Below, one piece after another: positions 1-12,665 of a DNA stretch of 64,000 bases (position 1 is its first letter; every line of letters begins with the position of its first letter). Source of the DNA: Conus ventricosus (Eukaryota > Mollusca > Gastropoda > Neogastropoda > Conidae); the NCBI GenBank assembly GCA_018398815.1, contig CM031618.1, positions 51,623,007-51,687,006 of the forward strand, written 5' to 3'. The notes under the pieces are model-generated. The model was not told where the DNA came from and searched no databases. It worked only from the letters and a program-made list of their open reading frames with translations. A program made the translations under genes and the position numbers.

Positions 1-12
1 AACTTCAATGAT

Positions 13-106
13 TCAGCTTTGTGGCTGCCCCAATTCAGTGACGACAAACAAGCTTTGATGGTACCGTTTCAGCTGTTCGAGGTGCTCTTCATCCTGGGTC
101 TGGAGG
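13..106 (-). CDS. Terminal coding exon of an unidentified minus-strand gene (partial)
   Basis: On the minus strand a pyrimidine-rich run ending in TTCTTCAG is followed by an open frame of about 30 codons, beginning LQTQDEEHLEQLKRYHQSLF and ending in GQPQS before a stop. The composition is protein-like (acidic and leucine-rich, no low complexity), unlike the surrounding polypyrimidine sequence. The acceptor leaves one base that finishes a codon from an upstream exon. I do not recognise the protein. No upstream exon could be linked across the repetitive 0.1-6.6 kb stretch. It lies on the same strand as, and downstream of, PTPA, and is probably the 3' end of a separate gene. Seen: acceptor, frame, stop. 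Inferred: that it is a real exon. Confidence 0.4.
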
Positions 107-1829
107 CTGAAGAAAAAGACACCACCACCACCATGGCTCCTTGAAGACACCACTGCCTGCCTCTCTCCTGCACTCCATTTCCTCAAACACACTGATTTTC
201 CCCCCACCCCCACCCCCCTCACTTGGTTTTCTTTCATTCTCCTGGTTTTCCCTTACATTCTTATAGTTTTCTCCTGCACTCTGCTTTCTTCTACACTTTT
301 TTTTTTTTTTTTTTTTCAGTGTCTGCATGCAGTCAAACTGTTTGGGTTTTTTTTTTCTTCTTTCCTATGCTGTTTCCCCGTGCACACTTTTTCTCCTACC
401 CTTTTGGTTATCTCCTGTATCTGACACCTTTCACCTTTTCTCCTTCAGTCTCTGATCTTTCTCTGAACATTTTTAGTCCTCTTTCACATGCATTCTGTTC
501 TTCCCTGTCTTTCTTATTCATTCATCCACGGTATTCTCCTTTATATTATTTTTTCACTCCATTAAGATTTCTTACAGGTTTTGCATGCTCATCTATACGC
601 ATTTCCCCTCAACCCTTCTGTTTCCTGGAGCACTCCACTGGCTTTCCCTCAGTCTCCTGTTTTTCTTCTTCCACCGAAATAACAGATTCCTTTCGACGAT
701 CAATGAAACTGTGTGCATGGTGACTCCGACCAAGTTTCTTTTTAACCTGACTGTAGTCAGTCTGCTTTTTTAATGCAAATATTTTTTTACTACTTTTTTT
801 GTTTGTTTGTTTGTTTTCATAATCGTTTCTGCCATCGTATTCCATAAATTGACAGTGGATGGGTAAAAAGAATGTAAGTGAACATTTTGTCTTGATGCTG
901 GCATCTCGCAACAGCCCATATCTTTTACAGTGTTCCTATCAATTTTGGTACCTTCCCAGGGTGGTGTTTAACCTCTTCCCTTCTTGCCCCGTGTCTATTA
1001 CGGGGTCGTTTTCACAATCTTGTACGCCCATAACCGTGTCTACTAAGGGGTGCTTATTACAAAAACAATTGGTTATATTTATTTTTATCATACTAATGAC
1101 CCGCAAAATCGAATTATTATGATACCACATCAAAGCACAGGGCATAAGAAAAAAAAACATGCAAAAATCTAAGAGATATCTCAATAAATGAATGAGTAGT
1201 GAACAGATGAGTGAACCTACTGCGAAAAGCAAAATTTGGCCCCGGCACTCAGCAGTACAGAAAAGCTGTTATACTGTGGCAGGGAAAGGGTTAAGTCTTG
1301 TCTCACTCATTGCAGGACTCCCTGTTGTATTCCTCCAGTCGTCTTCATTTCTCCTCATGCACTCTCTGTCAGTCCTACACTCTCCTTTCACACGCAAACC
1401 CAGCTTCACCCGTTTCCTTAAATGACCCCTGTATTTCACAGTATGGCAACAGGGCTGACTGACCACTTCTTATTCTCATTTGGCCCTGTTATCATTTGGC
1501 CCTACACTGTGTATCCTATATGCTTGTCCGAGATATTCTAAACCTTCTTGTGGGATGTTTTCAAACTGCACTTGCGGAATTCTCCAGAAAATTGCCATAT
1601 ATTTCATGCAATAAACGTTATTTCAGCCTAGTGTCCTATATCAAATAACTGCATGTGTCAGTTGCATTTGCTGATGTGCCTTTCTTTTTTTTTGTTCAAG
1701 CTCACTCCCAGGTACATATTAATTTCAGTTTATAATGAAATTTATTATCAAAATGTAACTTTTGCTTTCTGATTCCTAGATGTTGCACAATGTCAACAGT
1801 TTTCTTTCTAATTCATCTAAGGTTGTCAA
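107..1829. other. No gene recognised; pyrimidine-rich non-coding DNA
   Basis: The first 850 bases are strongly T/C-rich on the plus strand, with T-runs near 296-318, and long open frames here are made of F/S/L low complexity. The rest is ordinary AT-rich DNA. I see no splice-bounded coding segment, RNA gene or element ends. Confidence 0.6.
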
Positions 1830-2108
1830 CAGGTGCTATCTTAATTTCAATAGGTACCATTTTAATTTCAATAGGTACTATTTCAATTTCAATAGGTACC
1901 ATTTTAATTTCAATAGGTACTATTTCAGTTTCAATAGGTACCATTTTAATTTGCAATAGGTACCATTTTAATTGCGATAGGTAAGATAGGATAAGATAAT
2001 GTTGCTTATAGCCCAGCCGACCGCAAAGGGCCACATCAGGGCTGAATTGCGATAGGTACCATTTTGATTTTAATAGGTACCATTTTAATTGCAATAGGTA
2101 CCATTTTA
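1830..2108 (+). repeat. GGTACC-containing minisatellite, array 1
   Basis: About 10-12 degenerate units of roughly 20-21 bp, built on TTTCAATAGGTACCATTTTA. Most carry the palindrome GGTACC, others GGTACT. The array is interrupted at 1984-2044 by an ultra-short retroposon. A second array of the same unit in the same orientation starts at about 2868. Confidence 0.85.
1984..2044 (-). mobile_element. Ultra-short retroposon, copy 1 (61 bp, with TSD)
   Basis: Read on the minus strand the unit begins CAGCCCTGATGTGGCC, continues through GCGGTCGGCTGGGCTATAAG and ends in an ATCTT-like tail. It is flanked by a perfect 14-bp direct repeat, AATTGCGATAGGTA, at 1970-1983 and 2045-2058. The duplicated target is the minisatellite unit, so the insertion is younger than the array. 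No RNA polymerase III boxes are visible. Confidence 0.8.
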
Positions 2109-2874
2109 AGGCAAGAGGTGGCACCAAAAAATAAACCATTTTTCTTCTAAAACTTCTTTTTTTTCTCTCAATGTTTTGTTGTTTGTTTTTAAATGCAAAA
2201 AAAACCCAACATATTTGGGTGATTTCAAAGCTTTTGTGTGATTTGGGGACCACAAATGGGGGCAAAATGATGAAAAATGAAAAAAAAAACCCCAGTTCAT
2301 AACAAGAACTGCATTTCTATCATAGCAGAAATGTTAGACACTTGAAATATGACTTTTCTTGTTTTGTTGAGCTATAGTAATGCAATTACAAAAGGATTTT
2401 TATGTATCTAAACTGCTTTTTTTTTTCAATAATTTTTTTTCTATATGGTGGCCATCAGGCTTCACGTTTCATTGCTTTTGAATTTTTCAAATAGAAATAG
2501 CAAATGATAAGTGCCGTTTTGACTTATAAATAAAATGTAATTGCATGCAGAAGTCATTTCTGATCAAAAGAAGAAAAAATTACTAAACTAGCTAGTCTGG
2601 ATCCAGAGATATTATGTTCCTTGCACATCAACCAATGTCTAAAAACGTGATTTTGAGAAAACGGTGTTTGAAAATAAAGAAGTTAAGCAATTTCACACAC
2701 ATCTCCTTCAAATAAAGTCATTACTAAGAAAAATGTGAAAATAGACAAAATGAACACTACAGATGGTTTCAACAGACTTTCTTGAGCACAAAAAACATAA
2801 AACCCAAAACATGATTTTTGAAAGAAAATTGTCAAATTTTCGTGCCACCTCTCCCCTTAATGGCAAAAGGTACC
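2097..2874. mobile_element. Inverted-repeat non-autonomous element (about 780 bp)
   Basis: The left end (2097-2145) contains GGTACC, then AAGGCAAGAGGTGGCAC. The right end (about 2824-2874) is its imperfect reverse complement, with GTGCCACCTCTCCCCTT before GGTACC. The inverted similarity covers roughly 40 bp. The interior is AT-rich with no coding capacity. This looks like a MITE-like or foldback element whose ends merge with the GGTACC minisatellite. Superfamily unknown and no clear target duplication seen. Confidence 0.5.
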
Positions 2875-2976
2875 ATTCCAGTTTCAGCAAGTACCATTTT
2901 AGTTTCAATAGGTACCATTTCAATTTCAATAGGTACCATTTCATTCAATTTCAATAGGTACTATTTTAATTTCAGG
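2868..2976 (+). repeat. GGTACC-containing minisatellite, array 2
   Basis: Four to five units of the array 1 repeat (TTTCAATAGGTACCATTT), same orientation, directly beyond the right end of the inverted-repeat element. Confidence 0.8.
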
Positions 2977-4016
2977 CAGTACAAACCACAGCTGAAGTAG
3001 CTAATGAGTTACAAACATTTTTAAAAATCCTAGTTCAGATTTTCTCATTTCCAGCGAGTGTACTGGAAGCAGTAGAAAGTACAAAATGGACAAGATGCAA
3101 AACAACTTTCACCCCACTGATCATTTCTGTGTACAGAGGCAGTCACGAAAACCAAGACTCTTACTGTTCTGTCCAAAACAATTTATTCATTCATGTACAA
3201 AGAAAAAACAACAACATCCATGCATCATCTACCTGCAAATAAAAGTGCAAAAGGAAATTTGTCATATAGCGTCTCATTCACCGTTTCACATATGTTAGCT
3301 AAAATGCACTGCCCACATATGAAGCATAGATTGTATAGGTGAAGTGTCTTCTCCATGTGAATTTCAAAGACCAAGTTTGAATCTGTGCATTAATACAAAT
3401 ATGTTACAATGCTACTGTGCTATATATATATATATAATATAACTATTGCATCAAGTTGGTACATGTGCATATAGAAATAGCATACCAAGCTACAAAAAGC
3501 TGCATCAATAATTATGCTGAGCCTAATTAATATCGCTTCGTTTGGCACAACAGCCACTCAGATCAGTTCTTCCCACTTTTATTGTAATTGTTTTTTTAAT
3601 GTCTTCATGAGCTGAGCGTGTCAGCTTGAAAATTTGATGTGTGGGTGGTCTTCTCCTCTTTCTTTACGTGATCATACTGAACTTTGACAAGGTTTTCAGA
3701 TCAGATATGCTCATATGCAACTTATAGCATGGCTGGGGGTTTTTTCCTATTAATTATAAAGCAGCAGCAAATACTTATCTTTCGATCATTTCTGGATAGA
3801 TCTGGGACCAAAATCTCTTTAAATTTCACAACAGTCTTGGCACTAAATCCACTAGCTGTGTACCATTAAAAAGAAAACATTCCATATCCTCAACAATGTG
3901 CAACAGAAGCGACCACATCAAAAAAACATGAAATTCTGAGTTAAGATTGTTTATTTGCTCAATAAGAACCTGAGAAATACCCTTGACTAAACAACTGACT
4001 CTTAAAAAAAAACACG

Positions 4017-4064
<48 letters not shown>

Positions 4065-4537
4065 TATAAAAAAAGGAATATCTTCAACAACTTTTTCTCA
4101 AAATTCTTCAAGGGTATACAAACATTAGTGGCTCTTATTTTTCTTTTTCGCTCCTATATAAGCAGGCTAATGTTGTTCATGTACTTATGAAGGCAAACAC
4201 ACATGCCCAAAATAAAAAGCAAACTATGAGGACTTGAAGCTGTAAATGACATAACTTTAACTACCCATGAATACTTGAGTGATATGAAAATCTGAGCAGG
4301 CCAAATCTGATATTGCGTGTCCTGAAACTCGGAAAGTATTGATATTCTTTTTTAAAAAAATTTTAAGAGAAAAAAAACAAGTCAAATGAATTAAAAAAAT
4401 AAAAAAATACTTGCATGCTAAGAATACTTGTATGCTAACATACAAAACTGCTTTGGATGTTTACAAGAGTAACAAACATCAAACTAATTACACAAATGGA
4501 GTTTAACGTACTCTCTCCTTCTCTCTCTCTCACACAC

Positions 4538-4588
<51 letters not shown>

Positions 4589-6687
4589 CCAAAGAAGTAT
4601 CAAGAAAACAAACAAAACTTGTATAATGCAAGAAAACATCCACATGCCACTTCCATTCCTTCCTCTACATTCTTGGACCAGCATAACAATACACAAAAAC
4701 ACGGTTTTAGCTTGCAAACGCAAGTATAAGACAACACAGTCACACACATTTTCCGCAAAGATCTGTGGGGCAACACCGATCGGAAGTCTGACAGAAACCT
4801 TGGGCATGGTCTACTAAGACGGGGCCAGAGAAGCAAAGAATGATACCAATTACTGGATTATTTTGAAAATGCATCTAAGTTTTAGAAAATGAACAAATGG
4901 TGACTGAATACTTAATGACTTCTTTGTTCTGATTTTTTTTAAATAACACTTTTCATCCTCTTGCCTAGCTAGGTGGGGTTTTTTTCTTTTTTTTTCTTTT
5001 TTTTTTTTTTTTTGGGGGGGGGGGGGGGTGGGGGGGGGGGGGATCTCCAGTTTCCCAGTTCAAACCTTTTTTTTTTTTCCATCTTTTCCTCTGTTTTGTG
5101 AGGCCTCCGTCCTCCTGTTTCTTCCCAATCATTTCTCCCATGCTTGTCAAAAAGAAAGAAAGAAACAAACAAAAAATCAAGAACAACGACGACAAAATAA
5201 AACAACAATCCTAATCGAGCACAATGTTTGGCATATTTCTAGTTCTATAGGACTAGGTGGACAATTTCCTCTAGTTTGTTTGGACCTTGCTTCAAAAGAG
5301 TTCCCCAATCTGTTTAGCCCTCCAGAAAATTGGGCGCATTCTGCTCAAAACACCTTGATGCCGCTGGTGGTGAAAGCGTTAAAAGCACTGCTGCCACATC
5401 CATTCAAGCCACAGGTCAGCGCAGAATGCTTCAAACAAACAAACAAAAAGAAGATAAAAAGGAAAAAAAAAAGAGAGGGTCGAGTTGAAGACAGTGACAG
5501 AGCAGAAGGAAATATAGCGCATAATTTCCAGAAAGCAGGAACAGATTATACTGACACAGCCTGGGAATGCCCACTGGGACTCGTATTATTTGAAAGACAC
5601 ACTTTGTCTGCCCTCAAAATGCAGCCCAAACTAAGGAGCTAATACAAGAGAGAGAGAGAGAGAGAGACAGATAGAGAGAGAGAGGGAGAGAGAGAGAGAG
5701 AGAAAATGCTGTTTGCCATTCTTTTACTCATTCAGCAGACCATTTGGACTTCTTAGCCACTGAATGCTGCTTGGACTGATAATCATGGTCATTTGGTGGG
5801 AGAGTTGAAGGAGGTGCAGTCAAAATTTGAGAATGATTATGACACAGTCACACATCTCTCACATTACAGAACCATGTCAACGTAACTTGTTCCACTGTTG
5901 TATATTTACTCCCTCTGAGATATTAACTGACTGAGTGAAACACATGGCACATGTAAAGCCTGCCATTTTGAAGATGCTTAACAGAAACAAACTGTTAGAC
6001 AGACAAACGCATTCAGTACTTTTCAAATCTATGCAAAGAATTAAACGCTTATCTCCCCTTATGACATACTGTGAAGCTTGTTTACACAATCACTTTGCCA
6101 CTGAAATTTAAGATTTTCTAGTCAGCAGGAGCGAATTCAAGTGCGGTGTATGGGACATAAACATGCACAGCCATCCACAGTCATTTGTTGTGCACGTCAT
6201 AATAGCCCAAACAATTCAACAACAAACAAAACAATAATAATAATCTGCCTGGAAAACAGACAATAACAACTACAGAAAAACAAACTGCTCTTAAAACTGT
6301 ACAAAAATCATGGCTTATCCTGATCAACATCTCCTAACAAGTACAAAAGAACAAAAACAAACTGCTCTTAAAACTGTACAAAAATCATGGCTTATCCTGA
6401 TCAACATCTCCTAACAAGTACAAAAGAACAAAAACAAAATGCATCATTATAACATCTGTAACAAAAATCATGTTCTTCTCCTGTGCAGTTGTATCATTTA
6501 TCAATGTTACTCATGTCTGCTGATGAGGTGAATGAAGGGAGAAACGCCAAACACTTTAACAATTAAACCACAGGGATGAGAGCAACGGTCGAAACAGTGG
6601 CATTGATAAACGAATGGAAGATGTTGGTAATATCTCAAAGTCAATGAACAGAGCAATATTGATGAACATCATTAATTGGAGAAGATC
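2977..6687. other. Intergenic or 3'-flanking DNA with microsatellites, no gene recognised
   Basis: AT-rich sequence with (AT)n at 3421-3441 and 4019-4062, (CA)n at about 4533-4585, a T-run followed by a G-run at 4989-5041, and (GA)n at 5646-5702. The segment 5240-5420 is somewhat more GC-rich with an open plus frame, but I see no homology or splice logic. The end near 6.5-6.69 kb is probably PTPA 3' UTR. Confidence 0.55.
6281..6435. repeat. Perfect 77-bp tandem duplication
   Basis: The segment starting CAAACTGCTCTTAAAACTG at 6281 is repeated at 6358, apparently without mismatch. It lies just downstream of the PTPA stop codon, so it may be within the 3' UTR. Perfect identity means very recent duplication or an assembly artefact. 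Confidence 0.85.
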
Positions 6688-9600
6688 TCAGGAGGCTGGA
6701 GTGGCTGGCTGCATGGTGAGTAGACTGCCGAAAAGAAAGTGCTGAACAATGGGGAACTTGGCCAGAACCTGAAACAGGAGCACACCGTCAGAATGCAACA
6801 GCCAGGGATTTTGATCCTTTCTTACTGGGTAAAAGAAAATGACAATTTTCTGCCTCTTTTTACCTCTTTTTGGTTTTTTAGGTTTTGATTTGTTTACAAA
6901 TGGATTTTGATGACCAATGACAGAAACTTTAAAATGTATGTAAATGACCCCGCCGAACAATGTGGACAAACGAATCACAAGACAAAACACGACGCGTTTT
7001 GACCTCTTAGGTCTTCTTCAGGCAAGATAAACAACACTCGGGTCAACGCAAATGAACAAGCAATGACTTACATTCGTCATTCGGCACAAGATGGGCATTG
7101 AATCTTGCTCCCAATTTGACGAAGATAAGTGATTGCTCGTTTGTTTTCGTTGTCCTGACTGTTGTTTATCTTGCCTGAAGAAGACCTAAGAGGTCGAAAC
7201 ATGTCGTGTTTTGTGATTTGTTTGTCCATGTTGTTCAGCCGAGTCATTCAAATACTTTAAAAAAATTTGTTTAGATTTCCACCTGCAATTCCCTCACTTA
7301 GCAACTGACCAATGAAAGATTATAAAATGAAAATAACAATGCTGATGAAATCTGGTTAAAGACTTCTAGACAGAGCAGGGCTGGTAATTCTCAAGTACTC
7401 TCTAGCCGTCCTAGGGACAAGTAGATAAAAACATCTGCACGCTCCTCCTCCACCCTCCCTCCCCTCCCAAATTCCTACTAGCTCCCCATTCCCACCCCAC
7501 CCTCCCGGTTAATAAAAGTAACTATCAGTAGTGCAGTGACAAAAAATGAGTGTTTTTTCATCAAAGAGTGTGTATAAACTTACAGATTTTTGTAAAAGAA
7601 TGGAAGGGAAGTAAACACCTGAACTTGCATTAACTATGATAAAAACAGGTTCTCCTTAACACAAACTACTTTCAAAATCTGATTCATCAGCATACTTTTA
7701 CACAAACTCATGCTCTATTGTTCTTTTATATACTTTTTTCCCAATGCTTCAGGGCATGTTGTCAAAGAAACAGACACAGCCTGATGTGATTTCATCCATG
7801 GGTGTTAGAAAGAGATGTCACTCTGTTGTCAAAGCCACCATCCCCCCCTCCCCCTCCCCCATCTTGGTTACACAGTGCTAAAGCAATTACCCTGCAAACC
7901 TTAGTGTCTAGTATTTTTTGTCATATTTCCAGTTTGTTGCATTTGTCGAATTTTCGCCAAACGTGTACAAAATACAGCAAAATCATAAAGGTAAAGAGGT
8001 CTGCTACTGCCGTCGATGTGCTGACCTCTGCTTTGTACATCTTGACGAGGCCATGTGTTGACCTTGCCCCAGTGGCGACCCCACTCACGTTCCACAGCTG
8101 ATTGGAGTGCTCGGCAAAGGGCCCCGTCTTCACCTGCAGATTGACGGCAAGAGGTTGGACAAACAGTACAGATCAAAGGCTTTTAAGTCGTGTCAATACA
8201 CAAACATGTCGCAATACACACACTGCTCATGATAAAAATGATGATAAAAATCGCTCATGGTAAAACAAATTTCTCATTTAGTAGTTCGCATGTTTGAAAA
8301 TGAGCGAGGCGTGTGGTAATGACCTAATACTATCATTTCTGCAGACTTCTCTCAAAGAAAACTGAGATTTATCAAGTTTCGTAACACTCAAGTATCAAAT
8401 CAAAGCTATTTTATACATTATCAAACCAGTTTTTCACTCGTAGTGGTTCAGCAAAGCCACTCTCTCCCCTCCAAGTCATCACTTTAAATGCCAACGTTAA
8501 AATGCAACCAATCAGAAACATTGGGTTGCCACATCAGATTAGAAAGCAAGTCAAAAAAGAAAAAGGTGCACGTAAAATCTTGCTGACAGACAAGCAGACA
8601 GACGGAACCAAAACACACTACGCTGCACCACTGTACTGCACCTGCATCAATAAACAATATTTGATCAGTCTTCTTTGGGAAAAGAGTAGCAATAAATAAC
8701 AGAATCAGCTCAATCTTGTACTGATAAAGAGTTTATTCAAAAGCAGCAAAATCAATTCATTTTTGTATGAAAAAATAAATGCATCAAAACACAACACTGG
8801 TTCATTCTAGTATGGACATACGAAAAAGTGATGAATGGATGTTCACCTGGAATCAAATGCTCATGCAAACAAGAGTGTACTCACGTGATCTCAGGTAAAA
8901 ACACAGGAATAAACAGAACACAAAAAGGGGGTGGGGGTGGGGGGGGGGGGGGGTGTGGAAGAAAAGAGGCAAATGCTGACCTTGTTGATAAACTGTATAG
9001 CAGCTAAGAAGAGGTAGTCTTTGGAGAAATTCTCGTAGATGTCCGGTTTCACAAAAGATTTGGGTAAAATCCGCTTATGACCTGAAAACAGAAAGTCACA
9101 TGTACCAACATGTGTCTTCCCATTTGTTCTGTCCTAGCTACAGCTGTCAGCGTCACCCTTGTGTCAGGCTTTACAGCCTTGCTGACAAAAGTTGGGTGAC
9201 ATATCCAACAAGAGCATGCAGTAATTATCCAAGCAGCATCACAGATTGATTTGACCTTTTCTACAAATCTCTCATCATAACTATTTCTATTGCAATAGGA
9301 ATCACCTCGTCACTGAGCTGACAGATCTTTTTCCTTGTTATCAAAATAGCTGCCGTTCACTGACTTTATTGCTATGTCAACTCATAAACACTCTGTGTGA
9401 AACTAATTCATAACCGATTTGTCATTGCTGATACTATACACCATTTTGTCAAGGAGCAGAGGAGAAGTGACCGTGAAAGGTACATGTCCAGCAATGGTCT
9501 GCTTTTGGTGAAAACAGCATAAAAGAGAAAAACAAGTCTTTCTTGTATTCTTTTGAAGAAAGTTACCTTTGTAGCTGTCCTGTCTCTCCAAAACAACATA

Positions 9601-10570
9601 AAAAACGCTCAGGTCTTGTCTACTCACTCAACAGTTGAGAGCTGTCCTGTCTCTCCAAAACAACATAAAAAACGCTCAGGTCTTGTCCACTCACTCAACA
9701 GTTGAGAGCTGTCCTGTCTCTCCAAAACAACATAAAAAACGCTCAAGTCTCGTCCACTCACTCAACAGCTGAGAGCTGTTCTGTCTCTCCAAAACAACAT
9801 AAAAAACGCTCAGGTCTTGTCCACTCACTCAACAGTTGAGAGCTGCCCCACAAGAAGGGCAAGAACTGGTAATCATCCAGGCTCCACACGCCGTGACTGC
9901 CGGCTGGTTCCATGCGGTACGTCATCTGTAAGTGTCGCACCACCTTCAGGTATCTGTCACCATGAACAGGGCACCATGGTGTTAAAGGTTAAGCATCAGA
10001 GCGATGATGGCAATGACAATGTTTGCAGTGACAATAAAACTGAAAAATAATGCCCACTTGTATTGTAAGAGTATTACTACCTTATCCCTCAGCAGGATGC
10101 TGTCATGTCTATCCCGAAAACGTTGCTGACACTAATGGCGTTGACAAATACCCACAATAGACATGAGGGCTAAAAATTTACAAGTAATTTCTGTTGTCTT
10201 AGGGACAAAAAGATCAGAAATGGACTCCCCCCCCCCTCCCCCCCAACCTCCCCTAATTTTTTTTACTTGTCCCAACCCGTCCCCCCTTCTTACCAAGCAA
10301 AAAAATGGTTGACAAAAGAAACTATCGACAAAGCAGTTACAAGCAAGCAAACATAATTCAACAGCAGCATGTTCTGTTCTGCACATGTATGGTTGAGGCC
10401 TAACAGAGACAAATATGATATGAAAGAATCTGCTTGTTCACTACGATATGAATTGGAAAAAAAAAAGAGAAAAGAAATGTCCTATTATTGTGTTTATGAG
10501 TGTATACGAAAATAAGATAAAATGTCATGTTTGCACCATTCTCACAATCCTGGACTGAACTAAAATAATT

Positions 10571-10637
<67 letters not shown>

Positions 10638-12403
10638 AGTCTACATACTTTCAGAAATAAATCCACTTCATATCTAAATGCATTTGAAATCAACAATAAG
10701 AGTGTCTTCATATCTACAAGGCATTTGAAATCAACATTAAGAGAGTAGATCTGTCATCTCCATGCTGGCCAAGCACAATGCTTACATGCTGTTGACATGT
10801 TTCACGCAAAGAACACTCCTTGCCCTAGGAAGACAGCAGTCTGTTAGGATTCCGTTATGAAAAAAAAAACCACACACACAAATAAACAAACAGAGCAGGA
10901 GGAGGAAGGGAGTGGGTGACAAGAAGAGGGCAGATGGGTATGGTGAAGGTGTAAAAGTGAAGAGGGAAAGATATAGATGGAAACCAGACTGGCGTATACA
11001 GAAGCTTACTTCTCAGCCATACTTTCACTGGCACCATTCAAAAATTAATTGCGTGAAGAACAAGCGGAAAGAGAGAATTGCCACTTGTTTGCCAGATGAT
11101 TTAGTTGTCACAGACAACAGGACGGGTGGGCGTTACCAGCCCTGGACATGGATCTGGTGAGGAAATTAAAACTGTGCTTGCCACCAGAGGATGGCATCAA
11201 AGGCCACAGTCGTTGAGACTGTTTTCATGGTGATCAATGAGAATGATGAAGAGGATGGCCTAAGAGATACATTCTGATCATATACTATATGACAAGGCTG
11301 CCTTCTACTTGCCTTTCATAATATATCCAATCATCAACCAGGCCTGAGAGATACAGACACCTGCAGTGCTGGTCTGGAAACTGGAGCAACACTCTCCAAG
11401 AGGTATTCATTATTATCATCATTATGAATACTTACATAGTGCCTATCTCAGCTAGATACCAAGCTCTAAATACTTTACAATTCACACTCGTTTACACAAA
11501 CCAGGTGTCTATTGTGTGGACAAAATCTCAGCTATGCAGTTCCCATTGAATCTCACAGCAGACTGATCCTAGGCAGGAGCTGGTTAGGGTTGAAAAATCT
11601 CTTCAAACCAATGTCTCTGGTGGGAATCAAACTCACAACATCGTCACCTGCCAGTCCAAAGTTAAGCCACTAGGTCACTGAGGCTGGTCTTTGTTGAGGG
11701 GGAAAAAGTAAAGATACAAAAGGACGATAAACACCACAGTCATCGGCTGTTTTCAACTAAGAGATTTTGAACTTGTCAGACCAACCACGTGATGATGGCA
11801 ACAGTCTTGAAAGAGATCATCAACAACGATGACTATACATGCCTGCGCCCCTCAAATTCTAGATTCTCTGCAAGAGATGTGTATTTGTAGACACAACCGC
11901 GTCCCTCAGCTGTTGCCCACAGACATATGAACAAATCAAACAACACAACACAAAGCCTCATGCACACTGGAACAGACACGCATGGAGACTGATGGATGGA
12001 TGTGCCCACCACTTTGCACCTACACTTATAGGCACACCTACATATATACACACTCCACCATCATGTGCCTGTCAGTCTGCATGCACTCCTGGGTACACCC
12101 ACCACTTACTTGTCAAAGACTTTCAGACCCAGCGCAGAGTAATCCTCTTCTCCCGTGGCCCCAATCTTACACAGACAGCACAGGAATGCCACAAATGCCA
12201 GTTCATGACCTGCACACACACACAACACACACACACAAACACACACACACATACACACACACGCTCACACATACACACACAGACACACGCACACACACAC
12301 AGACACACACACACACGTCATCAATCATCATACTCATCCAAGCAAAAGCATATAGGAAAAATTAACAACAAATAAAAAGCAAAAAGCACATGCACGCACA
12401 CAT

Positions 12404-12438
<35 letters not shown>

Positions 12439-12480
12439 CTCACGCGCACACACACACACATGCACACACACACACACACG

Positions 12481-12524
<44 letters not shown>

Positions 12525-12533
12525 ACACACTCG

Positions 12534-12601
<68 letters not shown>

Positions 12602-12624
12602 CTCACGCGCACACACACACACAT

Positions 12625-12665
<41 letters not shown>

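Noticed and set aside
4484..4836. Minus-strand frames starting MPKVSVRLPIGVAPQ
   Set aside because: Most of the length is CA repeat, and the remaining 40 residues lack homology or splice sites.
5028..5642. 204-residue plus-strand open frame
   Set aside because: Starts in a G-run, is Lys/Gln-rich low complexity in its middle, and shows no conserved block.
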